From Nocardia miyunensis NBRC 108239 (GTDB lineage: Bacteria > Actinomycetota > Actinomycetes > Mycobacteriales > Mycobacteriaceae), in contig NZ_BDBQ01000005.1 of assembly GCF_001613065.1 (NCBI RefSeq), forward strand, positions 1 to 64,000: a stretch of DNA of 64,000 nucleotides. The letters are read 5' to 3'. The position numbers and the translations under genes were made by a program. This document shows, piece by piece, positions 1-12,091 of this stretch (its first letter is position 1; every line of letters begins with the position of its first letter). The notes below the pieces were generated by a model. That model worked only from the letters and a program-made list of their open reading frames with translations. It did not search any database and had not been told where the DNA came from.

Positions 1-3
1 GAT

Positions 4-480
4 GTTGTCCAGGGTGTTGGAACTAGGTGTTCGGGAGGTGTAGCCCGAGTTTGTGCTTCTCGGACCCGCCATGCGACGGGTCGGGCCATGAACCAGGTGT
101 GGCGTTGTCCATTGGGTTGGAACCAGGTGTTCGAGAGGTGTGGCCGAGTTTGCGTTCCTCGGACCCGCCATGCGACGGGACAGGCCGCGAACCAGGTGTG
201 GCGTTGTCCGGGTGTTGGAACTGCGTATTTCAGGGCGTGCCTGTGGATGGCTCAGATCCGCCACGTGTTCAAGCGGTTGGATTGGCGGCGAGCCAGGTGC
301 TGGCGTTGTGCGGGGCGTTGGAACCAGGTGGTTCGGGGTGTGGCGAGTATGTGTGGCTCAGATCCGCCACGCATCGTGTGGTGAGACGGGCCACGAACAG
401 GTGTCGCATTGTCCGAAGTGCTGGAACTGTGTGTTTCGGGGGCTGCTCGAGCGTGTCTGGTTCGTGGTGGTCACTCCACC
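4..480. repeat. five degenerate ~100-bp tandem repeats
   Basis: Each unit begins with GTTGTCC or a near variant followed by a TGTTGGAACCAGGTG-like segment, at about positions 4, 104, 203, 304 and 407, so the period is 99-103 bp. Units 1 and 2 are the best preserved and share a CTCGGACCCGCCATGCGACG segment; units 3-5 are progressively diverged and carry CTCAGATCCGCCACG instead. Short frames cross the array but none has a convincing start, and several overlap in different frames, so I read it as non-coding. It lies upstream of the lipoprotein gene at 548. It could be a decayed duplication of the 3' end of a gene to the left of the window. Confidence 0.75.
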
Positions 481-547
481 TTGACAACGGATGCGGTTAG
501 CCTGGACGGCGACCTTCTGACCTGACCCAGATCGAGGATACGAATTC

Positions 548-1081
548 ATGCTTCGGACCAGTGGAAAGGCTTCCGGCCTCGCCGGACGCGGTGCGGCCGC
601 GGGTGCGGCCGTCGCGATCGCCTCCGTCCTGTTGCTCACCGGCTGTGGCGGCAACGACTCGACCGCATCGAGCACGCCCACGCTGAAGACCTCGACCACC
701 ACCGCCGGGCCGACCACCACGACGTCCGCGCCCAGCACCGTCGACAGCACCACCGAGGCGGCGGCAACGACCACCACGAGCGAACAGCCGGCGCCGGCCG
801 TGACGCCCACCCTGGCCACGCCGAAGATCACCGCGAAGGACCAGGGATTCCTCGACGCGCTCAAGGCGCGCGGGATCTCGGTGTCGACCCCGGACATCCC
901 GCTGGCCGTCGCGAACTACATCTGCCAGGCCAAGAAGAGCGGTGTCTCACCGCAGGAGATCCAGACCTACGTGAACGCGATGGCCGGTCAGGATCCCTCC
1001 TATGATCCGAACAAGATGCCGATCGCCCAGCTCGGCCAGACCTACGTCGACGTGGCCAACCAGACGTACTGCAACAAGTGA
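548..1081 (+). CDS. DUF732-like secreted lipoprotein
   Basis: A 177-residue exported lipoprotein. Residues 1-33 form a signal peptide with an alanine-rich core and the lipobox LLTGC, so Cys33 would be the lipidated residue. A Thr/Ser-rich low-complexity linker (about 36-95) follows. The C-terminal part (about 97-177) contains [10 protein letters not shown], an ICQAKKSG cysteine segment and a closing TYC, which is the layout of the mycobacterial and nocardial DUF732 family (two conserved cysteines, function unknown). Its TGA overlaps the GTG of the downstream cutinase by 4 nt, so the two are probably translationally coupled and may act together in the envelope. The family is well supported; the function is not. 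Confidence 0.8.
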   Translation: MLRTSGKASGLAGRGAAAGAAVAIASVLLLTGCGGNDSTASSTPTLKTSTTTAGPTTTTSAPSTVDSTTEAAATTTTSEQPAPAVTPTLATPKITAKDQGFLDALKARGISVSTPDIPLAVANYICQAKKSGVSPQEIQTYVNAMAGQDPSYDPNKMPIAQLGQTYVDVANQTYCNK

Positions 1082-2076
1082 CCGCGCGACGCTCGGGGTA
1101 CGGCGGGGGTATGCGCGGACGGCGTCGCCGGGGCGTGGGATGTCTGCCGGTGCTCGCGGTTCTCGCGGTGATCGTCCTGGTGGTGATCCTGCTGTGGTAC
1201 ATGCTGGCCGGTTGTTCGCACATACCCGTGCCGACGCCGCCCGGAACGACCAAGAAGCCGACCTCGCAATCGGCCTCCTGTCCGGACGTGCAGTTACTCG
1301 CGATTCCGGGAACCTGGGAGTCCAACAGCAACGACGATCCGCACAATCCGACCGCGAACCCGGCGTCGCTGATGCTGAACGTCACCAAACCGGTGCGGCA
1401 GCAGTTCGCGAACAGTCGCCTGGATGTCTACACCGTTCCGTACGTGGCGCAGTTCTCCAATCCGATCGCCATCCCCCCGGACGGTCAGGCCTCGTACAAC
1501 GTCAGCCGGTCCGAGGGCACCTCGCGGGCGGTGGCCGAGCTGACCACGATGTACAAGAACTGCCCGCTGACCACCTATGTGATCGCCGGCTTCTCCCAGG
1601 GTGCGGTGATCGCCGGTGACATCGCCGCCGATATCGGCGCGGACAAGGGCCCGGTTCCGGCCGATCAGGTGCTCGGCGTGATGCTCATCGCCGACGGCCG
1701 TCGCGAGGCGGGAGCCGGACAGGCGATCGAGGTCGGCCCGACGCCGCCGGGTGAGGGCGCGGAGGTCACCCTGAAGGGCTTGAGCGTGCCGGGCATCAGT
1801 ATGACCGGAGCGCGCCCGGGATTCGGCGCATTGGCCAATCGCACGTACACGATCTGCGCGAAGGGCGATCTGATCTGCGCCGCGCCGGAACAGGCGCTGA
1901 CGCCGGTCAACATGCTCCCGAGCCTGATGACGCTGGTCCGCGCGGCCGGGAATCCGGTCCACGCCCTGTACAACTCGTTCGTGGTCGACGCGAGCAACCG
2001 CACCACCGCGACGGAGTGGACCGCGGGCTGGGCCGAGGGGCTGGTGAACGGCGCCCCGCATCCGAAGCATTCGTGA
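1078..2076 (+). CDS. cutinase-family envelope lipase, Culp6 (Rv3802c)-like
   Basis: A 332-residue serine esterase anchored by an N-terminal hydrophobic segment (about residues 23-46). The cutinase nucleophile motif GFSQG places the serine at 173; Asp264 (KGDLICAA) and His295 (NPVHALY) complete a triad spaced as in Culp6. Known mycobacterial Culp6 is a phospholipase/thioesterase next to fadD32-pks13-accD4 and tied to mycolate metabolism; the same neighbourhood here supports that assignment. The GTG start overlaps the preceding stop (GTGA). Family assignment is firm; orthology to Rv3802c rests on synteny and triad spacing. Confidence 0.88.
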   Translation: MTARRSGYGGGMRGRRRRGVGCLPVLAVLAVIVLVVILLWYMLAGCSHIPVPTPPGTTKKPTSQSASCPDVQLLAIPGTWESNSNDDPHNPTANPASLMLNVTKPVRQQFANSRLDVYTVPYVAQFSNPIAIPPDGQASYNVSRSEGTSRAVAELTTMYKNCPLTTYVIAGFSQGAVIAGDIAADIGADKGPVPADQVLGVMLIADGRREAGAGQAIEVGPTPPGEGAEVTLKGLSVPGISMTGARPGFGALANRTYTICAKGDLICAAPEQALTPVNMLPSLMTLVRAAGNPVHALYNSFVVDASNRTTATEWTAGWAEGLVNGAPHPKHS

Positions 2077-2732
2077 GATCCTCGCCGGGAGTCCTCGTTC
2101 GGAGGTACCCGGCGAGAACCCCTCGGTTCGGCTCGTAGGCTGTAAAGTGCACGTTTGATCGCGACGCCGGAGCCGGTCCATCGAGACCGACCGGCGTCGC
2201 ACCGATTTCCGCAGGGTCAGGAGCATGAGTTCATGACACAAGCCGCTGCACCGGCCGGTCGCCAGACCGCGCCGGGCGCGCCGCCCCGGGGCCTTCGCGT
2301 CCCGCGGACCGCCGACGCCCGGATCTCGCCGACTGTGGTGATCGGCACATCCGGTGAGACCAGCGGAGGTATCCGTAACATGGGTCGGCCCGGGTCGATG
2401 TTCTATAATGGAGCGCTTTCGATCCGGATGGATGTTCTCGTGCCGGAGATTCGGTCGTCACGGCGGGGCGACACCGTGGCAGCTCACTGGAATGGGGCCG
2501 CTGTATGTGGTCTGGAACAGGTTGGGTCCGCTGAGCAGACTGCCGCGGTGCCCGCTCTGTACCATGTCTCTGGTTTTGAATACATCTAGCCGATAGGCGG
2601 TCACCGCGCAGACCGCCGACAAAGCTGCAGGCAGGCTCTTGCACGAAGAGCGGCCGCGGGCGTAAAAGAGTCGGGGCCTCACAGGTATCAGCGGCCATGG
2701 CGCCGTGCTGCGTGTGCCTCGGAGGAGAAGGA
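2077..2732. promoter_or_regulatory. long leader/intergenic upstream of fadD32
   Basis: A 656-bp gap with no recognisable gene. It contains a TATAAT hexamer at 2404-2409, unusually good for this GC content; the -35 position (about 2381-2386, TGGGTC) is poor. If used it would give fadD32 a leader of about 320 nt. A frame from 2155 (TTG) or 2234 (ATG) to 2589 is open on the plus strand but shows no family features. A small inverted repeat GCTCTT/AAGAGC lies near 2634-2650. Probably the promoter region of the mycolate operon. Confidence 0.45.
2234..2589 (+). CDS. doubtful small ORF upstream of fadD32
   Basis: A 118-residue frame from an ATG at 2234 (or 144 residues from a TTG at 2155) preceded by AGGAG about 12 nt upstream. 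The predicted protein is rich in Ala, Pro, Gly and Arg, has no hydrophobic segment or motif I recognise, and spans the TATAAT box at 2404. It may simply be open by chance in GC-rich DNA. Listed because the gap is otherwise unexplained. Confidence 0.2.
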
Positions 2733-4655
2733 ATGACGGACGAGACTTTCGACGACTACCTGGACGAAACCGGGAACATCAAAATTCCCGAGGGTCGTAC
2801 CCTGGTCGACTACGTCGAGAAGCACACCCGCAACGACGCGAACACCCTTGCTTATCGATACATCGACTACTCACGTGAGCGCGACGGTGAGTACCAGGAC
2901 CTCACCTGGAAGGAATTCGGCGTCCGGCTTCGTGCGGTGGCCGCACGCCTGCAGCAGGTGAGCAAGCCGGGCGATCGGGTGGCGATTCTGGCGCCGCAGG
3001 GTCTGGACTATGTGGTCTCCTTCTTCGCCGCGATCTACGCCGGCTGCATCTCGGTGCCGCTGTTCGATCCGGACGAGCCCGGTCATTCCGACCGGTTGCA
3101 TTCGGTGCTGTCCGACAGCGCGCCCTCGGCGATCCTGACGGCGAGCTCCTCCGCCGCCGGCGTGCGTCAGCTCTTCCGTGCACTGCCTGCCGCTCAGCGT
3201 CCGCGCATCATCGCCGTGGACGCCGTGCCCGATGCCCTCGGCGACAAGTGGATCGTGCCCGAGGTCGACGTCGACGATATCGCGTACCTGCAGTACACCT
3301 CGGGATCGACGCGCACTCCGGCGGGTGTGGAGATCACCCACCGCGCGGTGGGCACCAACCTGCTGCAGATGGTCCACGCGATCAATCTGGACTGGAATTC
3401 GCGCGGTGTCACCTGGCTGCCGCTGTTCCACGACATGGGCCTGCTGTGCGTGATCCTGCCCGCGATCGGCGGCAAGTACATCACCATCATGTCCCCGAGC
3501 GCCTTCGTGCGGCGCCCGTACCGGTGGATCAAGGAGCTGGCCGCGGTCTCCGACGGCGCGGGCACCTTCGCCGCCGCGCCGAACTTCGCGTTCGAGCACG
3601 CGGCCGCGCGCGGTCTGCCCCGCAACGGCGAGTCGCTGGATCTGTCGAACGTCATCGGGCTGATCAACGGCAGTGAGCCGGTGACGACCTCCTCGATGAA
3701 GAAGTTCAACGCCGCGTTCGCGCCGTACGGCCTGCCCAAGACGGCCATCAAGCCCTGCTACGGCATGGCCGAGGCGACGCTGTTCGTCTCCGCGACGCGG
3801 CACGAGGACGAGGCCAAGGTCATCTACGTGGACCGCGACGAGCTCAACGCCGGTCGCGTGGTCAAGGTCGATCAGCACGAGGCCAATGCCATCCCGCAGG
3901 TCAGCTGCGGTTATATCGCGCTGTCGCAGTGGGCGGCCATCGTGGACGCCGAGTCCATCGATGACGCCGAGGGCGCGCGTGAGCTGCCGGAGGGCCGGGT
4001 CGGCGAGATCTGGTTGCACGGCAACAACATCGGCATCGGGTACTGGGGCCGGGACGAGGAGACCCGCAAGACCTTCAAGAACCTGCTCACCCGGCGCCAG
4101 CCCGAGGGCTCGCACGCCGAGGGCACCCCGCAGGACGCGATCTGGCTGCGCACCGGCGATTACGGCGTGTACGTCGACGGCGAGCTGTACATCACCGGCC
4201 GCGTGAAGGATCTGGTGATCGTGGACGGCCGCAACCACTACCCGCAGGATCTCGAGTATTCGGCGCAGGAGGCCAGCAACGCGCTGCGCCCCGGTTTCAT
4301 CGCCGCGTTCTCGGTGCCCGCGAATCAGCTGCCCGCCGAGGTGTTCGAGGCGGACAGCCATTCGGGCCTGAAATTCGACGCCGACGACGCCTCCGAGCAG
4401 TTGGTCATCGTGGCCGAGCGCGGACCGGGTGCGGGCAAGGCCGATCCGCTGCCCATCGCCGATGCGGTGCGTGGCGCGATTGCGCAACGACACGGTGTTA
4501 CCGTTCGCGACGTACTGTTGGTCCCCGCGGGCTCGATTCCCCGCACTTCCAGCGGCAAGATCGCTCGCCGCGCCTGCAAGGCCTCGTATCTGGAGGGCAC
4601 GCTGCGTGGCGGTTACACACAGCAGGCATTCCCCGATGCACCCGATGAAGAGTGA
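2733..4655 (+). CDS. fadD32: long-chain fatty acid-AMP ligase FadD32
   Basis: A 640-residue adenylate-forming enzyme that activates the meromycolic acid as an acyl-AMP and passes it to Pks13. The ATG at 2733 is chosen because GGAGGAG lies just upstream and the start [11 protein letters not shown] fits the family; an in-frame extension to 2697 has no such site. Seen in the protein: the ATP-binding core motif [11 protein letters not shown], the [10 protein letters not shown] motif, WLRTGDYG and the ITGRVKDL hinge, with the C-terminal SGKIARR lysine. Length matches M. tuberculosis FadD32 (637). It is followed after 67 nt by pks13 and then accD4, the conserved mycolic acid condensation cluster. 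Confidence 0.96.
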   Translation: MTDETFDDYLDETGNIKIPEGRTLVDYVEKHTRNDANTLAYRYIDYSRERDGEYQDLTWKEFGVRLRAVAARLQQVSKPGDRVAILAPQGLDYVVSFFAAIYAGCISVPLFDPDEPGHSDRLHSVLSDSAPSAILTASSSAAGVRQLFRALPAAQRPRIIAVDAVPDALGDKWIVPEVDVDDIAYLQYTSGSTRTPAGVEITHRAVGTNLLQMVHAINLDWNSRGVTWLPLFHDMGLLCVILPAIGGKYITIMSPSAFVRRPYRWIKELAAVSDGAGTFAAAPNFAFEHAAARGLPRNGESLDLSNVIGLINGSEPVTTSSMKKFNAAFAPYGLPKTAIKPCYGMAEATLFVSATRHEDEAKVIYVDRDELNAGRVVKVDQHEANAIPQVSCGYIALSQWAAIVDAESIDDAEGARELPEGRVGEIWLHGNNIGIGYWGRDEETRKTFKNLLTRRQPEGSHAEGTPQDAIWLRTGDYGVYVDGELYITGRVKDLVIVDGRNHYPQDLEYSAQEASNALRPGFIAAFSVPANQLPAEVFEADSHSGLKFDADDASEQLVIVAERGPGAGKADPLPIADAVRGAIAQRHGVTVRDVLLVPAGSIPRTSSGKIARRACKASYLEGTLRGGYTQQAFPDAPDEE

Positions 4656-4722
4656 CGTGACGGCGATACCGGCCGTCGTTCCCTACCCGCGCACCACCCG
4701 GACACAGGTAGCTTGAGGATTG

Positions 4723-7700
4723 ATGGCTGATAACGAGGGCACCCACCCGACCGAGACCGCCGCACAGTACGCGGAGTCCGCCGAAGGTACCGCCGTGGAG
4801 TCGACCGAGAACGCGGAATCGACTGCGGCAGTAGCGAAGACGGGCGATTCGCAGCCCGCCGCGGGCGGTGAGATGTCGGTGGCCGAACTACGCGAGTGGT
4901 TGCAGCGCTGGGTCGCCGATGCGACCGGCCAGCCGATCGAGAACATCACCGTGGATCGGCCGATGGAGGAGTTCGGCCTGGCCTCGCGCGATGCCATCGC
5001 ACTCGGCGGCGATGTCGAGGAACTGACCGGCGTGATGCTGAACGCGACGATCGTGTACCAGCATCCGACCATCGCCTCGCTGGCGGAGCGAATCATCAAC
5101 GGGGAGCCCGAACTTCCCGAGGAGACCACCGACGATTCGTTCTACACCGCCGGATATCAGCCGGGCGCCGCCCACGACATCGCCATCGTGGGCCTGTCCA
5201 CCCGGCTGCCGGGCGCGGGCGATACCCCCGAGTCGACGTGGGAATTCCTGATCGGCGGCGGCGATGCCATCCGCGATCTGCCGCCGGGCCGGTGGTCGGA
5301 GTTCACCGCCGATCCGGAGATCGCCGAGGCCGTGGCCTCGGCCAACACCCTGGGCGGCTATCTGGACCAGGACGTCGTCAAGGGCTTCGACGCCGAGTTC
5401 TTCGCGATGTCGCCGGTCGAGGTGGCGCGGGTGGATCCGCAGCAGCGGCTTATGCTGGAACTGACCTGGGAAGCGTTGGAGCACGCCAGGATTCCCGCGA
5501 GCGGGCTCAAGGGCGAGTCGGTCGGTGTGTACGTCGGCAGTTCGACCAACGACTTCCAGCTGCTCGCGGTGCTGGGTGCGGGCAAGTCCGATCCGGACGC
5601 GCCCGCCTCGGCCGACGCCTACGCGATCACGGGCAGTTCCTCGGCGATCATCTCCAACCGCGTCTCCTACTTCTACGACTTCCGCGGCCCGTCGGTCGCG
5701 GTCGACACCGCCTGCTCCTCGACGCTGGTCGCGGTGCATCAGGCCGTGCGCGACCTGCGTTCGGGCGATGCGGATCTCGCGCTCGCGGGCGGGGTGAACA
5801 TGCTGCTGGCCCCCGCGGGCTCGCTGGGTTTCGACGCCATCGGGGCGTTCGCCAAGGACGGGCACATCAAGGCTTTCTCCGCCGACGCGGACGGCATGAT
5901 CCGGTCCGAGGGCGCGGGTCTGGTGGTGCTCAAGCGCCTCGCGGACGCCGAGCGCGACGGTGACACGATCCACGCCGTGATCAAGGGCACCGCGATCAAC
6001 AACGACGGCCGGTCCAACGGCCTGCTCGCGCCCAATCCCGAGGCGCAGGCCGACGTGCTGCGCCGCGCCTACCGCGACGCCGGAATCGCGCCCTCCACGG
6101 TCGATTACATCGAGGCGCACGGCACCGGCACGCTGATCGGCGATCCGATCGAGGCCGGTGCGCTGGGCCGGATCGTGGGTCGCGGGCGGGACGAGGACAA
6201 GCCCGCACTGCTCGGCTCGGCCAAGACCAACTTCGGTCACCTGGAGTCCGGCGCGGGCGCGGCGAGCCTGGCCAAGGTGATCATGTCGTTGCGGCACAAC
6301 GTGATTCCGCCGAACATCCGGTTCGCGGGCCCGAACCCGTACATCCAGTTCGACGAGGCGCATCTGAAGATCGTCGACGCGCCGACCGAATTCCCGCGCT
6401 ACAGCGGTACGGCCACGATCGGCGTGTCCGGCTTCGGCTTCGGCGGCACCAACGCGCACGTCGTGATCCAGGAGTACGTCCCGCAGTCCGCCGCCGCGGT
6501 CTCCGCTCCGGCGGATGCGCACGGCGGTCTGGACGACGAGACCACCGATATCGTCGCGGATGCCGAGGCGATTCTCGCGAACGGCAATGCGCCGTTCGGG
6601 GGTTCCGGCGCCGCGAGCGATGCCGCCGCCGAATCCGCGGATGCCGTTGCCGCCGAATGGACTTCGGAGCGCACCGAACCGCTGCCGGTGATCCTGCCGG
6701 TCTCGGCCTATCTGCCCTCGCGGCGTCGCCATGCCGCCCAGAAGCTGGCCGACTGGCTGGAATCGGATGCGGCACAGGATGTTCCGCTCGCCGACGTGGC
6801 GCGTTCGCTGGCCAAGCGCAATCACGGCCGCTCGCGCGGCGTGGTCGTGGCGACTACCCGCGAAGAGGCCGTCGCCGGTCTGCGCGCCCTCGCCACGGGT
6901 AAGCCCGGCCAGGGTGTGTTCACCGCCGACGCGCCCGCCGCGAAGGGTGCGATGTGGGTGCTGTCGGGCTTCGGCTCGCACCACCGCAAGATGGGCAAGC
7001 AGCTGTACCTGGAGAATTCGATCTTCGCGCGCACCATCGACGAGGTCGACGAACTGGTGCAGGACGAGGCCGGATACTCGGTGCGCGAGATGATGCTCGA
7101 CGACGCGCAGGACTGGGATATCGGCACCTCGCAGGTCGGCGTGTTCGCCATCCAGCTGGGTATCGCCGCGCTGCTGCGCGCGCACGGCGCCGAGCCCTCG
7201 GCCATCGTCGGACATTCCCAGGGTGAGGCGGCCGGATCGTATCTGTCCGGCGGCCTGCCGCTCGAGGACGCGGTCCGGGTGATCTGCGCGCGCTCGCGGC
7301 TGATGAAGGAGGGCGACGAGATGTTGCCCGACTCCGATATCCGCAACATGGCGCTGCTCGAGTACAGCGCCGCGGATGTCGAGGCGCTGCTGCCGGAATT
7401 CCCGGATATCGAGGTGGCGGTGTACGCCGCGCCGACCAACACCGTGATCGGCGGTCCGCCGGATCAGGTGCACGCGATCGTCGCGCGGGCCGAGGCGGCG
7501 GGCAAGTTCGCCCGAGTCCTGAAGACACGCGGCGCGGGGCACACCTCGCAGATGGATCCGCTGCTGGGTGAGCTGGCCGCCGAGCTGGCCGGTATCGAGC
7601 CGACCAAGCCGACCGTGGATCTGTATTCGACCGTGCACCAGGGCGTCGTGTATCGCGCCGGGTCCGATCCCGTCCACGACGTCGACTACTGGGTGACCAA

Positions 7701-10089
7701 TTTGCGGCACTCGGTGTACTTCACCAATGCGGTGCGCCAGGCCGTGGACGCCGGGATCACCACGTTCCTGGAACTCGCGCCGAATTCCATTGCGCTGATG
7801 CAGGTTCTGGGCACCACCTTCGCCGCCGGAGTGCACAACGCGGCGTTGATCACGACGCTCAAGCGCAAGGAGGACGAGTCCGCGGGCATCATCTCCGCGC
7901 TCGCCCAGCTGTACGTGCAGGGCCACTCGGTCGACCTGTTCTCGCTGGTGGGCGCCGGTGACTACGCCGACATTCCGCGAACGGCCTTCCTGCGCAAGGA
8001 ATATTGGCCCAAGGTCAGCATCGCCACCGGCTCGGGCAGCGGCCGGGCCCCGGGTGCGCACGTCGCGATGCCCGACGGCCGGCACGCCTGGGAGGTGCAG
8101 GCCGCGGCCGTGTCCGGACTGCCCGAACTGGTCGCCGCCGCCGCTTCGCAGGTGCTCGCCGACGTTGTCGTCGGTGCGGCCGTGGCGCATTCACCGGTAC
8201 CCGCCTCGGGCACGTTGACCACCACGCTGACCCCGCATCCCGGCGGTGCGTCGGTGCAGGTGCACGCCAAGCAGGACAACGCTTTCCGGCTGCTGTACGA
8301 GGCCGTGGTCACCTCCCCGACCGCGGGTGCCGCCCCCGCCCCGGCCGCCCCCGCTGCCGTGGAAACCGTTGCGGCACAGGCCGATACCGCCGAGGACGCC
8401 CCGGCCGTCCTCGCCGAATTCGGTGAGCGCTGGGATTCGGCCAGCAGTGAGACCGTCGAGGAGCGCCTGGCCGTCATCGTCTCCGAATCCATGGGTTACG
8501 CCGTGGAGGATCTGCCGATGGAGATCCCGCTGATGGAGCTGGGTCTGGATTCGCTGATGGCCATGCGGATCAAGAACCGCGTCGAATACGAATTCGACAT
8601 TCCGCAGTTGCAGATCGCGGCGGTGCGCGATGCCAGCCTGCACGAGGTCGGCAAGGTGCTGCACTACGCCATCGAGCACCGCGACGAGATGGTCGCCATG
8701 GCGGAGAAGCAGGCCGCCGAGGGCGGCACGCTCGCCGTGGACGACGAATTCGTCGCCGCTGCCCGTGCCGCCGTGGAGGCCGGGCACGATCCGGCCGCCG
8801 CGGTGAAGGCCAAGGTCGCCGAGTCCGAGAAGGCTGCCGAAGACGAAAAATCCACTGCGACAATAGAGTCCGGTGAGTTCGAGGCGAAAACCACAGTCGC
8901 GGAACAGGATTCCGGCGCAGATGTGAAGTCCGCTTCAGCGGAGCCGGATTCGACCGTCACCGAATCGGTTGCCGCGGAGTCGACCCCCGCTGATCTCGCC
9001 AAGGCCGCCCAGGCGAACATCCCGCCGCGCGACGCCGCCGAGCGACTGGCCTACGCCACCTGGGCGACCATCGTCGGCAAGTCCGCGGGCGGCATCTTCG
9101 ACGCTCTGCCGCCGCTGGACGAACCCACCGCGCAGAAGCTGGCCGAGCGGCTCACCGAGCGGCTCGGGTCGGAGGTCACCGCGGCCGACGTGCGCGCCGG
9201 CGAGACCATCGAACAGCTCGCGAACATCGTGCGCGAACATCAGGAAGGCGACGTCGACGGTTACGTGCGCACCCTGCGCGCGCCCGTCGAGGGCTCGGAT
9301 GCGTTGCCGGTCTTCGTCTTCCACCCCTCGGGCGGCAATACGCTGGTGTACGAGCCGCTGCTCAAGCGCCTGCCCGAGGACACCCCGATGTACGGCTTCG
9401 AGCGCATCGAGGGTTCGATCGAGGATCGTTCCCGGGAGTACGCGGACAAGATCCGCGCACTGCACCCGGGCGGGCCGTACGTGCTGTACGGCTGGTCGCT
9501 GGGCGCGGTGTTCGCACTCGGCGTCGGGCAGGTGATGCGCGCCGCCGGTGACGACGTGCGCCTGGTCGGGCTGATCGATCTCGCGATTCCGGTCGAGCCC
9601 GAGGACAACAGCCCCAAGGGCCGTCGCGCGCGCGTCGAACGTTTCCAGGCTTTCGCCCAGAAGACCTATGGCATCAAGGGTGAGCTGGACGACGACATGC
9701 TCACCGAACTGGCCGAGGCCACCGACGAGGAGCAGTACCAGATCATCATCGAGCTGATGAAGTTCGCGGACGTCAAGATTCCGGGCGGCGTCATCGAACA
9801 TCAGCGCACCTCGTGGCTGGACGGCCGCGATCTCGAGAAGACCCGTCCGTCGCACTACGACGGCGACACCGTGCTGTACCTCGCCGATCGCTACCACGAC
9901 GGCATCATCGAACTCGAACCCCGATACGCCGACCGGCTCCCCAACGGAGGCTGGGACGATTTCATCCCGAGTCTGGAAATCATCCACATCCCGGGGGATC
10001 ATCTCCAGATCATCGACGAGCCACGTATCGCAACGATCGGGGCAGACCTCACCCTGAAACTCGCGGAAATTGCGAAGGGAGCCCAGTGA
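4723..10089 (+). CDS. pks13: polyketide synthase Pks13, mycolic acid condensase
   Basis: A 1788-residue type I PKS that condenses the FadD32-activated meroacyl chain with the carboxylated alpha chain. Domain order: ACP1 (phosphopantetheine Ser88 in FGLASRD), ketosynthase (Cys331 in DTACSS, His466 in EAHGTGT, His506 in KTNFGH), acyltransferase (Ser832 in GHSQGE), ACP2 (Ser1277 in LGLDSL), an Ala/Glu-rich linker, then a thioesterase with Ser1592 (GWSLG), Asp1619 and His1760. The Ser-Asp spacing of 27 equals that of the M. tuberculosis enzyme. Start ATG 4723 is preferred over the overlapping TTG at 4720. Slightly longer than M. tuberculosis Pks13 (1733), mostly in the acidic linkers. Its stop overlaps accD4 by GTGA. 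Confidence 0.97.
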   Translation: MADNEGTHPTETAAQYAESAEGTAVESTENAESTAAVAKTGDSQPAAGGEMSVAELREWLQRWVADATGQPIENITVDRPMEEFGLASRDAIALGGDVEELTGVMLNATIVYQHPTIASLAERIINGEPELPEETTDDSFYTAGYQPGAAHDIAIVGLSTRLPGAGDTPESTWEFLIGGGDAIRDLPPGRWSEFTADPEIAEAVASANTLGGYLDQDVVKGFDAEFFAMSPVEVARVDPQQRLMLELTWEALEHARIPASGLKGESVGVYVGSSTNDFQLLAVLGAGKSDPDAPASADAYAITGSSSAIISNRVSYFYDFRGPSVAVDTACSSTLVAVHQAVRDLRSGDADLALAGGVNMLLAPAGSLGFDAIGAFAKDGHIKAFSADADGMIRSEGAGLVVLKRLADAERDGDTIHAVIKGTAINNDGRSNGLLAPNPEAQADVLRRAYRDAGIAPSTVDYIEAHGTGTLIGDPIEAGALGRIVGRGRDEDKPALLGSAKTNFGHLESGAGAASLAKVIMSLRHNVIPPNIRFAGPNPYIQFDEAHLKIVDAPTEFPRYSGTATIGVSGFGFGGTNAHVVIQEYVPQSAAAVSAPADAHGGLDDETTDIVADAEAILANGNAPFGGSGAASDAAAESADAVAAEWTSERTEPLPVILPVSAYLPSRRRHAAQKLADWLESDAAQDVPLADVARSLAKRNHGRSRGVVVATTREEAVAGLRALATGKPGQGVFTADAPAAKGAMWVLSGFGSHHRKMGKQLYLENSIFARTIDEVDELVQDEAGYSVREMMLDDAQDWDIGTSQVGVFAIQLGIAALLRAHGAEPSAIVGHSQGEAAGSYLSGGLPLEDAVRVICARSRLMKEGDEMLPDSDIRNMALLEYSAADVEALLPEFPDIEVAVYAAPTNTVIGGPPDQVHAIVARAEAAGKFARVLKTRGAGHTSQMDPLLGELAAELAGIEPTKPTVDLYSTVHQGVVYRAGSDPVHDVDYWVTNLRHSVYFTNAVRQAVDAGITTFLELAPNSIALMQVLGTTFAAGVHNAALITTLKRKEDESAGIISALAQLYVQGHSVDLFSLVGAGDYADIPRTAFLRKEYWPKVSIATGSGSGRAPGAHVAMPDGRHAWEVQAAAVSGLPELVAAAASQVLADVVVGAAVAHSPVPASGTLTTTLTPHPGGASVQVHAKQDNAFRLLYEAVVTSPTAGAAPAPAAPAAVETVAAQADTAEDAPAVLAEFGERWDSASSETVEERLAVIVSESMGYAVEDLPMEIPLMELGLDSLMAMRIKNRVEYEFDIPQLQIAAVRDASLHEVGKVLHYAIEHRDEMVAMAEKQAAEGGTLAVDDEFVAAARAAVEAGHDPAAAVKAKVAESEKAAEDEKSTATIESGEFEAKTTVAEQDSGADVKSASAEPDSTVTESVAAESTPADLAKAAQANIPPRDAAERLAYATWATIVGKSAGGIFDALPPLDEPTAQKLAERLTERLGSEVTAADVRAGETIEQLANIVREHQEGDVDGYVRTLRAPVEGSDALPVFVFHPSGGNTLVYEPLLKRLPEDTPMYGFERIEGSIEDRSREYADKIRALHPGGPYVLYGWSLGAVFALGVGQVMRAAGDDVRLVGLIDLAIPVEPEDNSPKGRRARVERFQAFAQKTYGIKGELDDDMLTELAEATDEEQYQIIIELMKFADVKIPGGVIEHQRTSWLDGRDLEKTRPSHYDGDTVLYLADRYHDGIIELEPRYADRLPNGGWDDFIPSLEIIHIPGDHLQIIDEPRIATIGADLTLKLAEIAKGAQ

Positions 10090-11630
10090 ACACCACGGCG
10101 GAGAAGCTTGCCGATCTGCGCAAGAAGCTCGAACTTGCCCAGGAACCTGCAGGCGAAGCCGGTGTGGCCAAGCGCGTCAAGAAGGGGATCCCTTCCGCCC
10201 GCCAGCGGATAGACATGTTCCTCGATCCCGGCACCTTCGTCGAGATCGGCGCGCTGATGCGCAACCCGAACGTCAAGGATTCGCTCTACGGCGACGGCGT
10301 CGTGGTCGGCCACGGCAAGGTCGAGGGACGTCCGGTGGCGGTGTTCTCACACGATCAGACCGTGTACGGCGGGTCGGTCGGTGAGATGTTCGGCCGCAAG
10401 GTCGGCATGATCATGCAGTACGCGGCCAAGGTCGGCTGCCCGATCATCGGCATTCAGGACTCCGGCGGCGCGCGCGTGCAGGAGGCCGTGGTCTCGCTGG
10501 CCTGGTACGCGAACCTCGCGCTGCTGACCGAGCCGCTGTCCGGCATGGTCCCGCAGATCTCGATCATTCTGGGCAACTGCGCCGGTGGCGCGGTGTACCA
10601 GCCGATCAACACCGACGTCGTGGTCGCCACCGAGAGTGCGCACATGTTCGTCACCGGGCCGAAGGTGCTGCGCGAGGTGACCGGCGAGGACATCAGCCTC
10701 GAGGAGCTCGGCGGCGCGTACAGCCAGGCCGAGTACGGCAACGTCCACCACATCGCCAAGGACGAGCAGGCGGCCTTCGACTGGGTGCGGCACTACCTGA
10801 GTTTCATGCCGTCGAGCTGCCAGGACGTTCCGCCGGTGATCAATCCGGGGCTCGAGCCGGAGGTCACCGAGACCGATCTGGAACTGAATTCGATCGTGCC
10901 GGACTCGGACAACGCCGGGTACGACATGCACGAGATCCTGCTGCGCATCTTCGACGACGGTGATTTCCACGAGGTCGGCGCGGCGGCGGCGAAGAACATC
11001 ATCACCGGATTCGCCCGCGTGGACGGGCATGCGGTCGGCGTGGTGGCGAATCAGCCGCAGGTGTACGCCGGTTCGCTGGACGCGCGCGCGTCGGACAAGG
11101 CGTCGCACTTCGTGCGGATGTGCGACGCGTACGACATTCCGCTGGTGTACGTCGTCGATACGCCCGGTTTCATGCCTGGGGTCGAGCAGGAGAAGATCGG
11201 CGTCATCAAGCGCGGCGGGCGGTTGCTGTTCGCGTTCGTCGAGGCCACGGTGCCGAAGGTGACCGTGGTGATCCGCAAGTCCTACGGCGGCGGCTACGCG
11301 GCGATGGGTTCCAAGCAGCTCGGCGCGGATATCAACCTGGCCTGGCCCACGGCCCGCATCGCGGTCATGGGTGCGGAGAGCGCGGTCAGCCTGATCGGCG
11401 GACGGCAGATCGCCGCCGCGCCGGAGGATCAGCGCGAGGGCATCCGCAAGCAGATGATCGACTTCTACAACGCCACCGTCGCGACCCCGTGGGTGGCGGC
11501 CGAACGCGGCTACGTCGACGCGGTCATCGAACCCTCGACGACCCGTCTCGAGATCCGTCGTGCCATGCGTCTGCTGCGTGAGAAGCAGCTCATCCGCAAT
11601 CCGCGCAAACATCACCTGCTGCCGCTGTAA
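10086..11630 (+). CDS. accD4: acyl-CoA carboxylase carboxyltransferase AccD4
   Basis: A 514-residue beta (carboxyltransferase) subunit that, with AccA3 and AccD5 in mycobacteria, carboxylates the C24-C26 acyl-CoA used by Pks13. Both halves of the crotonase-like carboxyltransferase fold are visible: the N-terminal [13 protein letters not shown] and the NCAGGAVY oxyanion segment, and the C-terminal [10 protein letters not shown] and [12 protein letters not shown] segments. The GTG start overlaps the pks13 stop by 4 nt, so it is the last gene of fadD32-pks13-accD4 and probably translationally coupled. Length is close to M. tuberculosis AccD4 (522). Confidence 0.95.
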   Translation: MNTTAEKLADLRKKLELAQEPAGEAGVAKRVKKGIPSARQRIDMFLDPGTFVEIGALMRNPNVKDSLYGDGVVVGHGKVEGRPVAVFSHDQTVYGGSVGEMFGRKVGMIMQYAAKVGCPIIGIQDSGGARVQEAVVSLAWYANLALLTEPLSGMVPQISIILGNCAGGAVYQPINTDVVVATESAHMFVTGPKVLREVTGEDISLEELGGAYSQAEYGNVHHIAKDEQAAFDWVRHYLSFMPSSCQDVPPVINPGLEPEVTETDLELNSIVPDSDNAGYDMHEILLRIFDDGDFHEVGAAAAKNIITGFARVDGHAVGVVANQPQVYAGSLDARASDKASHFVRMCDAYDIPLVYVVDTPGFMPGVEQEKIGVIKRGGRLLFAFVEATVPKVTVVIRKSYGGGYAAMGSKQLGADINLAWPTARIAVMGAESAVSLIGGRQIAAAPEDQREGIRKQMIDFYNATVATPWVAAERGYVDAVIEPSTTRLEIRRAMRLLREKQLIRNPRKHHLLPL

Positions 11631-11643
11631 GCAGCTCGGGCTA

Positions 11644-11665
11644 CCCGGCGATTCGCGTTGCCGGG
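11644..11665 (+). terminator. possible weak terminator after accD4
   Basis: CCCGGC and GCCGGG form a 6-bp stem with a 10-nt loop 13 nt after the accD4 stop. There is no T-run, so this is weak. Confidence 0.3.
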
Positions 11666-11882
11666 CACGTCCGGTCCGCCCAGCTCGGAATCCGGCGGGG
11701 CGGAATCCGGGAGATGATCGTTCGGCGTCCCGGGCTGGATAGCCCAGGCACGGCCCGGCAGGTCGCGATCGAGGTCTCGACCGGCGCTGAACGCACGCTC
11801 TCACCTCTGTGAACGACGGATGAACGGAGTGTCTTTCCCGGATTCACCCGGTCCGACCTTCAGCATGTGAGAGCCTTCTGCT

Positions 11883-12083
11883 ATGGGTAGCGCACCGAAG
11901 GCCGTACTAGAAGGCGGGCCCGCCGACCTGCCGCAACGCATCGTCCCGATAACTCCGCCCGGCATCGAACTGCGCGTGCAGTTCCACGGCGGCTACGAGC
12001 GCTTCAAGGTAACCCCTCGCCATCAGGACACCCCCGAAGGCAACCTTCCCGTATACGAATGGTTCGAACGCATCGAACGCTGA
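11883..12083 (+). CDS. small DUF5988-like protein
   Basis: A 66-residue protein starting MGSAPKAVLEGGPADLP, with GGYERF in the middle and ending PVYEWFERIER. The VLEGGPA-LP opening, the central GGYE-F and the closing aromatic/Arg segment match the small actinobacterial family I know as DUF5988, whose function is unknown. No signal peptide or membrane segment. It stands alone between accD4 and the convergent emb gene, 253 bp after accD4, so it may have its own promoter. Family name is from memory. Confidence 0.65.
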   Translation: MGSAPKAVLEGGPADLPQRIVPITPPGIELRVQFHGGYERFKVTPRHQDTPEGNLPVYEWFERIER

Positions 12084-12091
12084 CCGAAGAC

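Noticed and set aside
4..480. Left-edge repeats as a CRISPR array
   Set aside because: Units are about 100 bp and degenerate throughout; there are no conserved short repeats separated by unique spacers and no cas genes.
2871..4493. 540-codon minus-strand frame opposite fadD32
   Set aside because: Shadow of a certain gene, no family features.
4888..8190. 1100-codon minus-strand frame opposite pks13
   Set aside because: Antisense to a fully recognisable PKS; Arg/His-rich composition is the usual shadow of GC-biased codons.
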